In this document: positions 38,640-51,001 of the stretch, piece by piece
Layout of the letters: every line of letters starts with the position of its first letter
Position numbering within the stretch: the first letter of the stretch is position 1
Assembly: GCF_000004075.3 (NCBI RefSeq)
Contig: NC_026660.2
Span: forward strand, 13,845,837 to 13,909,836
Source: Cucumis sativus
Lineage: Eukaryota; Streptophyta; Magnoliopsida; Cucurbitales; Cucurbitaceae
DNA: 64,000 nucleotides
Direction of reading: 5' to 3'
Program-made: the position numbers and the translations under genes
Notes under the pieces: generated by a model
The model's database searches: none
What the model was told of the DNA's origin: nothing
The model's input: the letters and a program-made list of their open reading frames with translations, nothing else

Positions 38640-38970
38640 GACATTTATTAATTGTCATGAATATGTTATTTGCGATAGTTTTTTTTTTTTAAATGTCATT
38701 GTTTAGTTATTGACAACATTTTTTTCCAGTTAACGATTGTGCAATCGTGACAGTTTTTCGATAATGTTAAATGTCGTTGTTTTGCTATTGACGACATTTT
38801 TTTGCAGTCAAATATATTGCAATCGTGACAGTTTTTTTTGAAAAAAAATTGTCATTGTTTATCTATTGACGACATGTTATTCCTGTCACATATAGAGCAA
38901 TTGTGACAATTTATTTTGTTAAATAATTGTCATCGTTCTCCAATTTACAACAAGTAATAACTGTCACAAA
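38640..38970. repeat. Subterminal tandem repeat, 78-bp period, about 4 units
   Basis: The anchor GCAAT(C/T)GTGACA starts at 38741, 38819 and 38897, exactly 78 bases apart, with a more diverged unit before (GCGATAG near 38672). Each unit holds a TATTGACGACAT-type word and a TGTCATTGTTT-type word. Such arrays beside CACTA ends are the known place for transposase binding in En/Spm elements. Binding here is inference. Confidence 0.75.
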
Positions 38971-39867
38971 TTCATTTATTACGTCATTTATTTCCTGTTG
39001 CACATTTTTCAATTTACTATAGTTTTTTCCTGTTCTCCTTGCCGCTCCACCATTACACGAACCATTTGAATGACAATAATGTAGCTGAGAATGACAATTT
39101 TGAATTTATAATATTCACACCCATGTACAAAAAAATAGTCAACACTTTAATATATATATACTATAATACAATTTATAATATTTGTACATCTCCATACAAG
39201 TTTCAATTCCACATGTACGGAATCCTAGCCCTTAATCAAAAAATATTTTAAATAGCATTAGAATACATCTAACAAGATTTTCTGCAGAAGCATAAACAAC
39301 CAACCGAGAATGTTCGTCTCTGGAAATGTTCTTTGAAAGAAAACTCATGAAGTTGTCGACTCTAGTTGAACCTACAAAGACAACATGAATATAAGCATCC
39401 ATAACACATACATTTGTGTATCAACATTACCACAACAAAGAAGAAAATGGAGGACTACCATGTAGTAATTTGAATGTAAAAGAACCATTATATATATCAA
39501 GAACTTATTTCCTAACCATGTACTTGATGAGCGTTTGTAGAATTTAATATCAGCAACCAAAAGCTATAAACTTATTCAAGAGCGAGCTTATGTTGTAAAA
39601 TAACGCCTTAGAATAAATATAATAGAGGAACGCATGAATTTCAGCACACATGACAAAGTAAACTTTTTAAAGGTAGGAATCCTATATAAAATTCCCTAAA
39701 CCTTGGAGTCGTCTTTGTGTTGTCAACAGACTGATCGTCTTCTTCTCATTTGCCACATGGTCAAAAACATTCCTTGACAAAGTTTTGCTTCTGTTTCAAA
39801 ATAAACTAAGCTTGGGAAGATCCACAAATTGCTTAGGAACAAAGTATTTTTAGTTGCAATAGACTAA

Positions 39868-40077
39868 ACCATTGCATATTCGATATCAATATCGTACGTT
39901 TTAAATTACAGATGGCCACTGCAAGAAGAAGTGGAAGAACCAGATTATCATATTACAGATGCCAAACAGAATATGGTAATGGATATCCAATCTGATAATG
40001 AAAATGAAGTTCCTAAGAAGAAGAGAAAGAGATCAAGGAGAAGAAGAACGTCCAACCAAATGGCCACTGCAAATTGA
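39868..40077 (+). other. Coding-like open segment with a basic nuclear-localisation-type motif, inside the CACTA
   Basis: A plus-strand frame of 69 codons, opposite to the transposase genes, ends at TGA 40075-40077. From about 39910 it has protein-like composition: WPLQEEVEEPDYHITDAKQ, then DNENEVPKKKRKRSRRRR and TSNQMATAN. An acceptor-like TTACAG precedes ATGG at 39912. The KKKRKR block is a classic nuclear localisation type. I do not recognise the family. It could be a captured host exon, the last exon of an unknown CACTA gene, or chance. Confidence 0.25.
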
Positions 40078-40882
40078 ACAACTTCTTGGGTCGTTCCTAG
40101 TCCTTAGAACAAAAAAGCTACGACAATACATGTACGACAATTTGTAATCCTTAGAGTTGAACAGTTTGTATTAGGCAATCATCGCAAATAAAGATGAACT
40201 ATGAATAATCATGCACCAATTCTCTCAGATTATTAAAACGGATAGGAAGATTACAACAAATACTCAGGTTCATGAACAAAAAAAGTGCTACAGGGAATGA
40301 AGGGTTCATGTGAAAACATACGTGTATCGACGTACCATTCATTGTTGGTTTGCGGCAATTTAGGTCTATAGCTTCTTACTTGAATGAAGTGCCCATCATT
40401 ATCCCATGTGTATGACAAAGCTGTCCATATTTTGGAAGACCGCAGTACTGAATTACAAAAACCAATTGACAGCACCATGCAAAAACATACATCTCTAATC
40501 CCCAATCCATATATTAAACATTCAAAGCTAGTGAACCAAGGACACAAGCAAATAATCACCTTCGACAGTTGTTTGATTGCAAGAAGATTCATATCCCAAT
40601 GCAGTATGGCACCAAATAACAAAATTCCATGAGCAAGTCACATATATATCGAACTCTTCCTAAGAAACAAATAAGCAAACACACATTCATATCCACTTAC
40701 TTAAAAGCAAGTCACATATACTTAGATGTGATAAAATAACCATTCACTTACCTCTTTCATGCTTAAGTCTGTTCAAAACAATGTGCTTAACATTTTCTTG
40801 TGTGTCGTTCGGGTTGAACAAAATTATATTAACAAAAAATTCCCACAAAATACTTCAAAAAATGTTGTTTTCTAATCTGGCG

Positions 40883-43800
40883 CTAAGCACGATGTACGTG
40901 CTTAGAAAGGAACTCCGCCAATTCCGATCTAACTTCATCGATTTCATCTTGAGAGTATGTAGGAGGTAAACTTTTCATCTGTAGATAATAAAGTGGTTAA
41001 GAATTATTTTCATTCCAAACAATGACATAAAGTGGTTTTAAAATTCTAATACTTACGACATCTACAATCGAAGTACTCCTCGCAGAAATTATGTCCCGCA
41101 TGAATCGCATAACATAGTACCCGCATTCTACCACCCCATTTTGTTTGGGACACTGGATGTAGAATAAAAAAAATACGTGTGAAACGTTTAAATTAATAAC
41201 TTATTTACGACTATCCTACTGGTCAATGCCACATACCTTAACAACCTTCCAATTTGGTTTTTTCTTCTTTGATATATTGAATGATCTACCACATAATATA
41301 AGATTGTTACATAATTAAAATAGTTGCACACATAATAAAGACATTAACGACAATAATATAACCTACATTTGAAGCACTTCACTCATGTCTCCGTCAATCC
41401 GATTCTTCAACAGGTCAATCCAATATGCAGCACCCTTTGTAGGATTAACAACGACCAATGTCCAGTGATTGCTAAGAACACATTTCCACCATTATAAATT
41501 AATATTTTAATAGTGAATTCAAATCGTGAATGTTAATGAAAATGTCATTATAATGCACTTACCCAGAGTTGTATGGAAACAATATTACTTGGTCATACTC
41601 GGCTCCGAGAAGTCGAGCATTCAACAACTGCGCACGTGATTGTTTATAACTCGAGTAACTTTCAGATCCGACATCCATGAACTTGAACAAGTTTAAACTT
41701 TGTCCTTCTACCATAATTGTGTGAAGGTACCTACACACTGAAATGGACTTACAATTAAAAGGAGACCGCAAACATCAATGACGTATATATATTAAAATGA
41801 AATCTTACATCATGTAAGCATTTAGGCATGATGTGCATATTGGCTGCATTGACGAGAAATCCCTCAGTGACTCAACCATAATGCAACATTTTCTCTTGAC
41901 ACCGAATATCTCTAAAGGCGTGTTTAGTTGAATCGATGACCCCATATGTTCAACGAGTCTAACCAAACACCGGAGTGCCACTGGAGCACGTAGATATGCT
42001 GCACTAGAGAATGTGGACGGATCCGTACTGAAGCCCACAGTTTCCTTCTATCACAAAAAGTTCAACTACTGTTAGTACAATTTGATGCATAAAAACTCCA
42101 ATACAATAAGACAGACAATTACCTTATCATTCCTAGTAAGAACAAGATGTCGTGGCCACATTAAATGTGATCCGACTTCATGCGTCAGTTTGGTGACTCC
42201 TTCCTTTGTCGGTTTCAGAATCACACATTGGCCAACGAGGACAACATCCACTGATATCTTGATGTTCTCACCGTCACCTTCAGCATCAAATATTGTCCCA
42301 TATGCAATGATAGTATCTTCAGTTTCAAACACAAGCATACACGGAGTTCCAACCTATGTAGAATTATATGTTAAATATGTGCACGTAAAGTTAGTCATTA
42401 CGTTTTCAGGGTTATGTCTAACTGCTTACAAGATTAAACACATATATAGAATTGTTGTGGAACAGTGTGCCTTAATTAGTAAAGTATACTTTAAACTAAC
42501 CTTCAAGTCACTTGATCTTGTGTCCCCCACATTTTCTTCTTTCTTCACTTCTGTCACAACGTTTGCCGCTTTATCTGGTACTGAATCAGAGGCTACGTCT
42601 TCAGTCTCAGCATCTGAAACCCCTTCGATTGATGGTGTTCCTTTCGAACACATACTAGGGTCTTCTTCTTCTTCATCTCCTTTCGCACACTCATCTTTTT
42701 TCATTCTATACAACTTCGCTTCTAGCTCGATAATTCGATTGGCCATTTGATCACGTTGCTCATACACTGTCCTCTCCTCATTACCTTCTTTAGATTTTGA
42801 TTCCATTGGCGTATGGAATATTTTTTCTTAGTCACGTACTTCCCCACGCCTCAGAGTATGCCCAGACGATCTTTCCCTCCCAATGCCTGGGTGATAACAT
42901 TGTCACCACTAGATAAATTACATCCCTTCTGGTTGCCCATTAGACGTCCTAAGATAGTGCACGAAATGGAAATTAGAAGATGTGAAACCATAGTAACAAA
43001 AAAAAAATGGAAATTATAAGTTGCCAAATTTTCTCAACTTGTTAACTTACAATGAGATTGGCAACGTCCATCTTCTCTTTATCTGGGAACTCTCCCTTAC
43101 GATTCAAGCGTGCATGTTTCCATACTATCGATCGATCTATTTGATCTAAAGAAGAAGATGCACGATACATTAACAATAGATGTTATATTTGGAATCTCAC
43201 ATCATGAAAACAAAGAACATCTTTAAAGGCAGTTACTTACCAACTCCTCAACCAGATTTGCATACCCCTTGCGAGATGTTCTATGGTTGTATTTGTATAG
43301 CTTCCTTTTCAGTTTACCAACTTCACTTTTTTTCTGTAGAAAAAGTTGTATAACCTCAATTAAATTAACCTATTTGTGTAACAAATTGTACATAAAGTAT
43401 AAGAAAATGTTCGGATATTCATACGTACTTCAAAATCTTCCTTCAACCGTGAAGCGACAAATTCATCCCAATGGTCTTGATCGATGAATGAGTATTCCGT
43501 TGGTGGGTGTTTTAATTTCTCCACATCGTCCTTAAATAGAAGTACGTACGTAGTTGTTAATCTCGACTTGAACCCACGATAGCATACTCCCGCATTTTGA
43601 AGTATGCTTTTCTTCGACTTGGGGTCAAGAATGAAGCCGGCCTACAATGAAAAAAAAATCAAATGTATTAAATCTGTTGAAGTTGGTAGTTTAACCTAAA
43701 AACACTAAATAAGAAGCATTTTTACCTCAATCAGTTCATAAATTTTCTCCTTCATCTCTATTGGAACAACATGCCAAGTAGAGTACGTGATAGGAACGTG

Positions 43801-44013
43801 AAACCTTACGGTCGTTCCAATAAAACTCTTCAACTTCGTTGCATTCGGTCCAATCGGTTGACCTAGTTCATTGTACTGAATAACCATTCTCCGTCCCTCA
43901 CTACTAAAATGTGTTATATCTTTCATTCCCGTAGGGCCACATTTCTTTTTCTGGCTACTAGCTTCCCCTCTTTGAAGGGGTGTAGCAACCTCATCATCAT
44001 CTGAATGAACCAT
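40883..44013 (-). CDS. CACTA accessory gene: plant Spm-type (Transposase_24-like) domain plus Ulp1-like C48 protease domain
   Basis: Multi-exon minus-strand gene. Exon 44013-43726 begins MVHSDDDEVATPLQRGEASS and holds YNELGQPIGPNATKLKSFIG and VPITYSTWHVVP. Exon 43641-43429 has AGFILDPKSKKSILQNAGV...RGFKSRLTTTYV...EEFVA-like text (here WDEFVASRLKEDFE). Exon 43333-43241 gives YKYNHRTSRKGYANLVEEL. These are the conserved parts of the plant Ptta/En/Spm protein. Next come an acidic linker (42800-42500), a CMLVFETEDTIIAYGTIFDA block (42350-42120), and protease-type segments: NHWTLVVVNP (41475-41440, active-site histidine) and CPKQNGVVECGYYVMRFMRD (41160-41085, active-site cysteine). It ends QDEIDEVRSELAEFLSKHV...A and TAG at 40883-40885. 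The junction around 43241-43145 did not keep frame in my reading, so a small lesion there is possible. The cell role of the protease is not established. Confidence 0.65.
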
Positions 44014-44522
44014 TACTGCAAACATACATGTGATTTAAAACATAACCCATCACACTGTTAGTAACAATACTCATTTAATATTTCATAACACTTACATAAC
44101 AATTAATTGTAAATGTGAAATGTGAAATAACCAAAAAAGTGTTAACATAACTGAAAAGTATAATATTAGAACCGATACATGACTTTTATAATTAAACGTT
44201 AATAAACCCTTGGTTCTCAAAGAAAATAGGAAACGATTCATACAAACTTAATTAGGCAAAATTCATACTAAATATGGTAACGCACATAACACTTTCAAAT
44301 TAGAATATCTACTACATAAAATTCTCCGAAATTTGAAAACAAAGAAAGTGTTGAACATGAAAAGAAAACTTGATAACGGTACATTCTGAAGTAGTCATCT
44401 CTGAAAATGGAATAGTCCTACAAAGAAGAAAAAAACAACAATGATTAACTATATGTAATGAACATTGAATGACATATGCAAATGACAAAGTGTACGCATC
44501 TTACTATACATACTTAACAAAG

Positions 44523-47500
44523 TCAATTGGTAACCCATGTGCCTTCACAGTCAGGTCTAGCATATGTTTCACCACCTTCGTCAAAATCACAAGTTGTGTG
44601 GTAAGAAGAGAGTGGGGGATAGTGAGGTAAGATGTCACTTATGTCATCATCAACACATTTGTGGGGAAAGTTCTTCTCGGGTGGCATTACAACAACGGAC
44701 CATCTTGCATCAATAGGATCTGTGACATAGAATACTTGTCTTCCGTGTCTGGCAATAATGAACGAATATGAAGAGTGGCCAATTCGACTAAGGTCCACCA
44801 GTGTGTAGTTCAGATCGTCCTTCCGAACACCAGCATTATTTTCAGCCCAATTGCATTTGAAAAGAACAACCTTAAACATATTGTAGTTGACTTCCCAAAT
44901 CTCTTGAATGGTGCCATAGAAAGACATGTCACAAACGACCGAGTTTTTGTCCTTCGCACTTGACACTTGCATTGTTGTTGCGACTAACATAATCCCATTG
45001 TTTTGCACCGTTCGGTAGTCATCACGAGATTTTGTGTGGTAAGTCATTCAATTAATTATGTATCCATCGTACATCATTAAAGCAGGGTGGTGTCCATGTG
45101 CAAGCCAACGTATGGTGTTCGAGAGAACCTTCCCTTCCTGTAGTTCACTCATCACCTATTGAATAGAACAATTAGTCGTTCTAAATATTGAACAATTAGA
45201 TTAAACGAAAATAAACTTTTGATTGTGTACGTACCTGATCCCTAAACCATGCACTGAAGGATCAATTATGTTCAACTTGTAGCCACTGTTCATTTTTGGC
45301 TCTTCTGTGATTTTCCATCTTAAATTGATTGAAATGTTGCCTACGAAATGTTTCATACATTAAATTGGTGGCTTGAGGGTAAATTAATGGTAGTATATAA
45401 TCATACGAATGCTTACTCAACGTATGTGTGCACTTCTCCAATATTCTGTAAGACACGAAGATGTGCTTGCTTGAGTTGTTGGACATCGGGTCGAACGTAT
45501 GTTCCTACTGATAGAGGTCGATCGCTTTGCATTTCCGTCCTTGAATTAAGTGACCCAAGTCCAATAAGATCTAATCTAGAAAGAAAATCTGAACAGAATT
45601 CAACTGCCTCCTCGCATATGCTTGCTTCTGCAATGCATCCTTTCGGTCGAGCTCGACTGCGAACATAACTTTTCAACACTTTCATGCATCGTTCAAATGG
45701 GTACATCCATCGCAAATATACTGGTCCATAAAGCTTTACTTCTCTAACGAGATGAACAACAAGGTGAACCATGATTGTAAAAAACGAGGGTGAGAAATAC
45801 TTCTCAAGATTGCATAAAGTTAGAACTATATCTTCTTGCAGTGCATCAAGATCTGAGACAGAAAAACTTTTGTCACAAATCGCATTGAAGAAGAAGCACA
45901 ATCTACTAATAGTGTACCTCACATTCTTCGGTAGGACTGAACGTATTGCAATTGGAAGCAGTTGCTGCATTAAAACATGACAGTCGTGCGACTTAAGGCC
46001 GGTCAGTTTTAAGTCATCCAAAGAGACACGACTACTAATATTTGCTGAATAACCTTCTGGAACTTTAATTTCTGACAAAGTCTTGCAAAATCGATACTTC
46101 TCTTCTTTTGACAGTGTATAACATGCCGCAGGGATATAAGTTCTATTACCAGTAAACGTTGGTGCCAATTCTGGTCTAATTTTCATTTCAACCAAGTCAA
46201 GTCTAGTATTCATCCCATCCTTACTTTTTCCTGGTATATCAAGTAAGGTGCCCACTATGTTCATGCATACATTTTTTTCAATATGCATTATGTCTAAACA
46301 GTGTCGAACATGCAAGTGTTTCCAATATGGTAGTTGAAAAAAATCAGGTCTTCTTTTCCAATAGTCATTGCCACCTTCATTATGCACGGTCTTCCCACAC
46401 TTCTTCCTACATGAAAATATCATGTCTTTCATCTTAAGGTACATGGCCTCCCCCGACAAGGGTTGTGGAGGAATTCCATGCTCTTGCTTCCCTTTAATTT
46501 TTTTTTTTGTAATATGTATGGATGATGTCTTGGCAAATACTTCGTGTGTCCCATGTATGACATTTTTTTTCCATGTTGCAATCTTATTGAAGTAGTCTCC
46601 TCTCCACATATTGGACAAGCCTTATATCCTTTCACACTAAAACCGCATAGATTACCGTATGCTGGAAAATCGTTGATGGTCCATAATAAGACAGCCCGCA
46701 GTGTGAAATATTCTTCCTTATATGCATCGAAACAACGAACTCCATCCGTCCACAACATTTGTAGATCATCAATTAAAGGTGCTAAGTACGTATTGATATC
46801 GTAGCCCGGTTGCTTTGGACCTGATATTAACATTGTCAGCATCAAATGTTTTCTTCTCATACACAGCCATGGTGGAAGGTTGTATATTGTAGTGATGATG
46901 GGCCAACAACTGTACGTCGTCGACATATCTCCAAATGGGTTAATTCCATCAGTAGACAAACCCAAACGGAGATTTCTCGGTTCTGACCCAAAGGTTGGCC
47001 ACATGTGGTCTATCAACCTCCATGATGGAGTGTCAGCCGGGTGTCTCAAAATACCATCAACTTGTCTATCTATCGCATGCCAACGCAAGTTCTTAGCATT
47101 TTCAGATCTCTTGAACATTCTTATAAATCTTGGAATTATTGGAAAGTACCACATCTGCTTAGCAGCCACACCAGTTTTTTCCTTTTTTGAGTTCTTAGCG
47201 ATCTTCCATCTTGACAAACCACACTTAGGGCACTTGGTCATCTTTTCATATTCTTTTCTGTATAAGCAACAATCATTAGGGCATGCATCAATTTTTTGGT
47301 AACTCAGTCCTAGGGCACTAAGTGTTTTCTTCGCTTCGTACAAAGAACATGGAATTTCGTTGTTATCAGGTAATAGATCACATATTATGGACAGCAATTC
47401 AGAGAAGCTAGTATTAGTCCAACCATACCTAACTTTCAGGTTATACAATCTCACGAGGGCTGATAACTTTGTGAATTTCTTACATCCTGGGTATAAGGGT

Positions 47501-47883
47501 TTCTTCGCATCAAACATAGTGTCGAAGGTATTTGATGCATTGCAAGATTGTTCTTGAACAGATTGAACCATATTAATTGTATTAAATAAATCGTCGTTTT
47601 CATCAGTTTCATCCACTGTATTTTCCATCGTGTTGGTAACGTGATCTGAGTTCAATTCTTCACCATACCAGAACCATACCTTGTAACTCTTATCAATTCC
47701 ATTGGCATACAAATGATACCGAACTGTTGAGACATCCTTAAGTAAACGATTGCCGCAATTCAAACATGGACATCTAATTGAATTAAGACCTTTGGCATGA
47801 CTCAACCCAAATTTAATGAATCTTTCGACTCCTAAATCATATTCTCTTGACATCCTATTTTGGGTCATCCATGACTTGTCCAT
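44523..47883 (-). pseudogene. TNP2-type CACTA transposase, broken by two frameshifts and one stop
   Basis: The frame starts MDKSWMTQNRMSREYDLGVE (N-terminal transposase-associated domain, with IRCPCLNCGN zinc-type cysteines). It is followed by the Transposase_21 part (HPADTPSWRLIDHMWPTFG, LRLGLSTDGINPFGDMSTTY, GNLCGFSVKGYKACPICGEE), a DUF4218-type part (LPYWKHLHVRHCLDIMHIEK, YLRWMYPFERCMKVLKSYVR) and a DUF4216-type end (44523-45047; VLFKCNWAENNAGVRKDD). Lesions: (1) a frameshift in an 11-base homopolymer at 46498-46508; (2) a TGA at 45264-45262 in EHN*SFSAWF, where relatives have arginine; (3) a frameshift near 45045-45055 between GYIIN and MTYHTKSRDD. A sequencing error in the homopolymer would explain the first only. 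Confidence 0.88.
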
Positions 47884-49100
47884 TGTGTAGAGGTCTAAGT
47901 TGGCCTCGAAATAAACCTGATTACAAAAGAGATTATAGGCAACAACTTTTAAAACTCAAACTTTCAAAACGGTAGATAATCCTCAAAGTACTTAATAATT
48001 TATTTCATACCATTTAGAAATTTTCTAGCTGTATTTGAAACGATTGTGGTAGGAAAAAGCGTCACAGATAGACACACAAAAGTATATTTTCCAAAATAGA
48101 TAATCAACATCAAAATTATATATACTAAAGAAAATATTGTAACTATATATACGAAGAAAATATCGTAATCCACCTATTAACACTCAAATACCATGAAACA
48201 TTCTCCTAAGACTTGAGTCAATTCAGACCTCCACTATTGGATTTTATCGACTTTGACAGTTTTGAAGACTTTCGTCCCTATTAAACGAATCACTCGAATG
48301 CCATGATGAAAACTAATGAAATTTTTTACATTAATTTGAAAGGTTGTCTCATTACCACCTTAGTGATGGAACCATCTTGAAGGAAACTTCTGGACTAGGT
48401 TCAACAACCCCCAATTAGCATAAAACATTTGTTCTTTCAAGTTTTACACTCAATTGAAGGACTATTTCCTTTACAGACATGATGAATGGAATTAGTTGAC
48501 AATTAATTATAACAATAGTTTGTCTTTAGTTAGTTGATTAGGGTAGGTTTGTATAAGTAGTTTGGTTTACATTGTACAAGTAATTAGACCAATTTTAGAT
48601 TGTATCACAGTACACTGCAAGAAATTAAAATTGAAGAGAACTTAACAATTAGAAAACAGAAATTGGGCATAACTCAAACTCACAAAATAATCTCATGTAG
48701 TTGTAAGAACGAATTAAGGTCATATAACAGAAATTCAACGATTATGACTGAAATTGGGAAAAACTGAAACTCACAAAACAATCCCATGGAGACAAAGAAG
48801 AACTTCATAGAGAGAGAGAGAGAGAGAGAAAGAGATAAGGAAGAGAAGCTTACCGGCGAAGGGGTGACGACCGACGCCCACAATTTGAAGCTTCAGGTTG
48901 ATTGCAGTGGTTTGGAGAAGACGGGAGTGGTGGCGACGGGTTGGTGGTGGCGAGGAGGAGGAGGTTTGGACGGACAGGCAGGAGGGGGGTGATGGTGGGG
49001 ACGGGACTTAAGATGGCCGGAATGGGGAGAAACGCGAACGAGAGGAATGGGGGAAATTTTGGGCACAACGCGCGCGGATGGGAGGAAGAATTTGGGGAAA
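47884..49100 (-). promoter_or_regulatory. Leader and promoter region of the CACTA transposase gene
   Basis: A GC-rich, G-rich (plus strand) block at 48840-49090 contrasts with the AT-rich remainder. On the minus strand it ends with a good donor (CGCCGG|TAAGC, GT at 48853-48852). An acceptor TTTTGTAATCAG lies just before the transposase ATG, near 47917. A non-coding first exon and an intron of about 0.9 kb are a reasonable model. A (GA)n tract lies at 48810-48834. Confidence 0.4.
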
Positions 49101-49319
49101 AATTTTGGGAAAAATTGTGTTTTTTTAAAAATACAAATATGTAATTTTAATTTTTTAAATATAAAATAATAATTTTTTTAATGGTAACATTCTATGACAT
49201 TAAATAACTGTCGCGGAAAGTGTTTTCCGAAAAATTCCGTCTTTTTCCGTCAAAAACGTGAAATTTTCTATTTCGTGACATTTTTTTTTATTTTCCCACT
49301 CATTTTTTGAGATATATAA

Positions 49320-49349
49320 CTGTCATAGTAAACAGGTTTTCTTCTAGTG
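49320..49349. repeat. Right terminal inverted repeat of the 11-kb CACTA
   Basis: Read inwards: CACTAGAAGAAAACCTG then TTTACTATGACAG. It is followed by the AGA duplication. Confidence 0.9.
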
Positions 49350-49973
49350 AGATAGTAGATAGATTTTTATTTCTTTACCTGGCTTATGTGAGTTTTTTCT
49401 CTTTTGGTGTGATTTTCATAAAATCCAATTCTTATTTTAAAAACAAAACTGTCTTTAAACTGATTTTTCTTTAGATATTTTTCTTTTTTGGAAACTTGTG
49501 GTTAGAGATTGGTAAACACTTTTTTTTTCATTCTATTTTGCAGATATGACAACAAAATATATATAATACACATGATGCACCTTATATAAAATTAATACAT
49601 TTGATATGCATATTTATATACATAAAAATGACAAAATGACATTTCAATAAATAAAACAATCTCATACTTTTGTTTAGTAACAATTAAGTAAATATGTTAA
49701 AAATGACATTTGGGTAAACAAAAGCAAAATCACAAAATATATATCAAAGGTTTTTAATTTAACAACAATTAAGTAAATATGCCAAATGACATCTTGGTAA
49801 ACAAAGCAATGTGACAGTTTTTATGTAAGTTGACCTTTATCAGCTTTAGGATGAAAAAACTGTTAAACATTTTTTAGGAGGCGTTTGGTGTAAAAAGGTG
49901 AGTTATTATACTCATAAGTTATTATAGTTGGGTTACCATAGTTTGTTTTTACAGTGAAAATGATTTTATTTTG
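49350..49973. other. Spacer between two CACTA elements
   Basis: AT-rich. A motif ATGACATTTNGGTAAACAAA recurs near 49704-49723 and 49788-49805, so this spacer has a weak internal duplication. It ends in TTG, which is repeated after the second CACTA element. Confidence 0.5.
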
Positions 49974-50639
49974 CACTACAAGAATTCGAGGTTATTCCGA
50001 CACGTGCAAATGCATCAGGATAGATGACGTCGTAGGAGAAGGGTTATGCTGACGTCGTTACCACTACATCAGCAATAGAGGAAATAACGACACAACACCT
50101 TGACGACGTCGTTGATAGTCAGTATTTAAAAATGTTATTCTAACTTCTAACGACGCCATGCAAGCATGCGTTGACGTTTTCTCTCTAATGGCATCTGCAA
50201 AGCCATAATATGTTATTAAAATTGGAGAGCTATGAGGATGTCAGTGGCGACGCGATCAACCACGTTGGCAAAGGTTCGACCTTTCATCAGAATGATTGAA
50301 AGACATTTGGATTGATTTGATGGGGAACTGCTGACATCATAAGTGGCGGCAACATTAGGTGGCTTCTAACGACACCATAAGTGTCTGCATCATTAGAAGC
50401 TTGTTCTCATGATGCTTTTGTTGTGCGTTGCAAGAACCTTGGTTCTTTTAATTGTGTTCATTTGAACACAGAAAGACAGAGGCAAAAAAGGAAGAGGAAG
50501 GGAAAACAAAAGATGAAAGAGAGAGAGGGAGAGGGAAAGCCTTGCCACTGTTGCCGCCCACTGACCTCCAACCGGTAAAAAATGTCATTTTGTATATGTT
50601 GGATATTGTGTGTGTATTGTATGTATATTATATGTTTAA

Positions 50640-50790
50640 GGTTTAGAGGAATTGTGTATTATTGTATGTATATGTATATTGTAAATTGTATGTATGTTTA
50701 GGGTTTAGAGATTGTGTATTAATGTGTGTATATTGTATGTTTAGGGTTAGGGTTTGTATGTTTATGATATATGTATATGTGTAGCCCTTA
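50640..50790. repeat. Degenerate TGTATGTTTAGGGTTTAG repeats
   Basis: Several diverged tandem copies of a phrase such as ATTGTATGTATATTGTATGTTTAGGGTTTAGAG lie between the left CACTA end and the transposase relic. The TTTAGGG word also matches the plant telomere unit, but copies are few and interspersed, so it is not a telomeric array. Confidence 0.5.
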
Positions 50791-51001
50791 GTTTATGATA
50801 ATTTGTTCGAAGTGTTAGATTCTACTAAAATCTTGTTAGTTGGTTAGTTTGGAAGTGTTAGATAGATTTTTTAGTTTAAACTTAGATATAGTGAAAGTTC
50901 GGATATTGAATACTTGTGAGGTGTGACTTATTCGTGGATAAAATTTAGTATTTGAGAGAAGGAAATGTAAGACTAATATTATGCATGTATGTTCTAGACC
51001 G

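Larger units (their letters stand above)
38363..49349 (-). mobile_element. CACTA (En/Spm) DNA transposon, 10,987 bp, full-length with broken transposase
   Basis: The left end is CACTAGTACAAAAGTGG; the right end, read inwards, is CACTAGAAGAAAACCTG. The same three bases AGA flank both ends (38360-38362 and 49350-49352), the 3-bp target duplication expected of CACTA transposition. Subterminal regions contain many GACAGTTATTT/TGTCGTT words, the usual transposase-binding type repeats. Inside, on the minus strand, lie a TNP2-type transposase gene (47883 to 44523, broken) and a second gene with Spm-type and C48 protease domains (44013 to 40883). The ends are well kept while the transposase is damaged, so mobility today would need a helper element. 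Boundaries are strongly supported by TIR plus TSD. Confidence 0.93.

Noticed and set aside
38640..38970. CRISPR-like array
   Set aside because: The repeats have no unique spacers of constant repeat identity; they are CACTA subterminal repeats in a plant genome.
40251..40622. 123-codon minus-strand frame at the left side of the CACTA
   Set aside because: Residues (C/F/W/L-rich) match no CACTA protein and the frame lies beyond the stop of the protease gene.
42082..42750. 222-codon plus-strand open frame inside the CACTA
   Set aside because: It is antisense to coding exons of the second CACTA gene, which show real conserved motifs.
46880..47302. 140-codon plus-strand open frame
   Set aside because: Antisense of the transposase frame.
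48902..49144. Gly/Arg-rich plus-strand open frame (and its Pro-rich antisense)
   Set aside because: Arises from the GC-rich leader of the CACTA transposase; no domain seen.
50640..50790. Interstitial telomere array (TTTAGGG words)
   Set aside because: Only a few isolated words inside a longer TGTATGTTTAGGG phrase; no head-to-tail heptamers.
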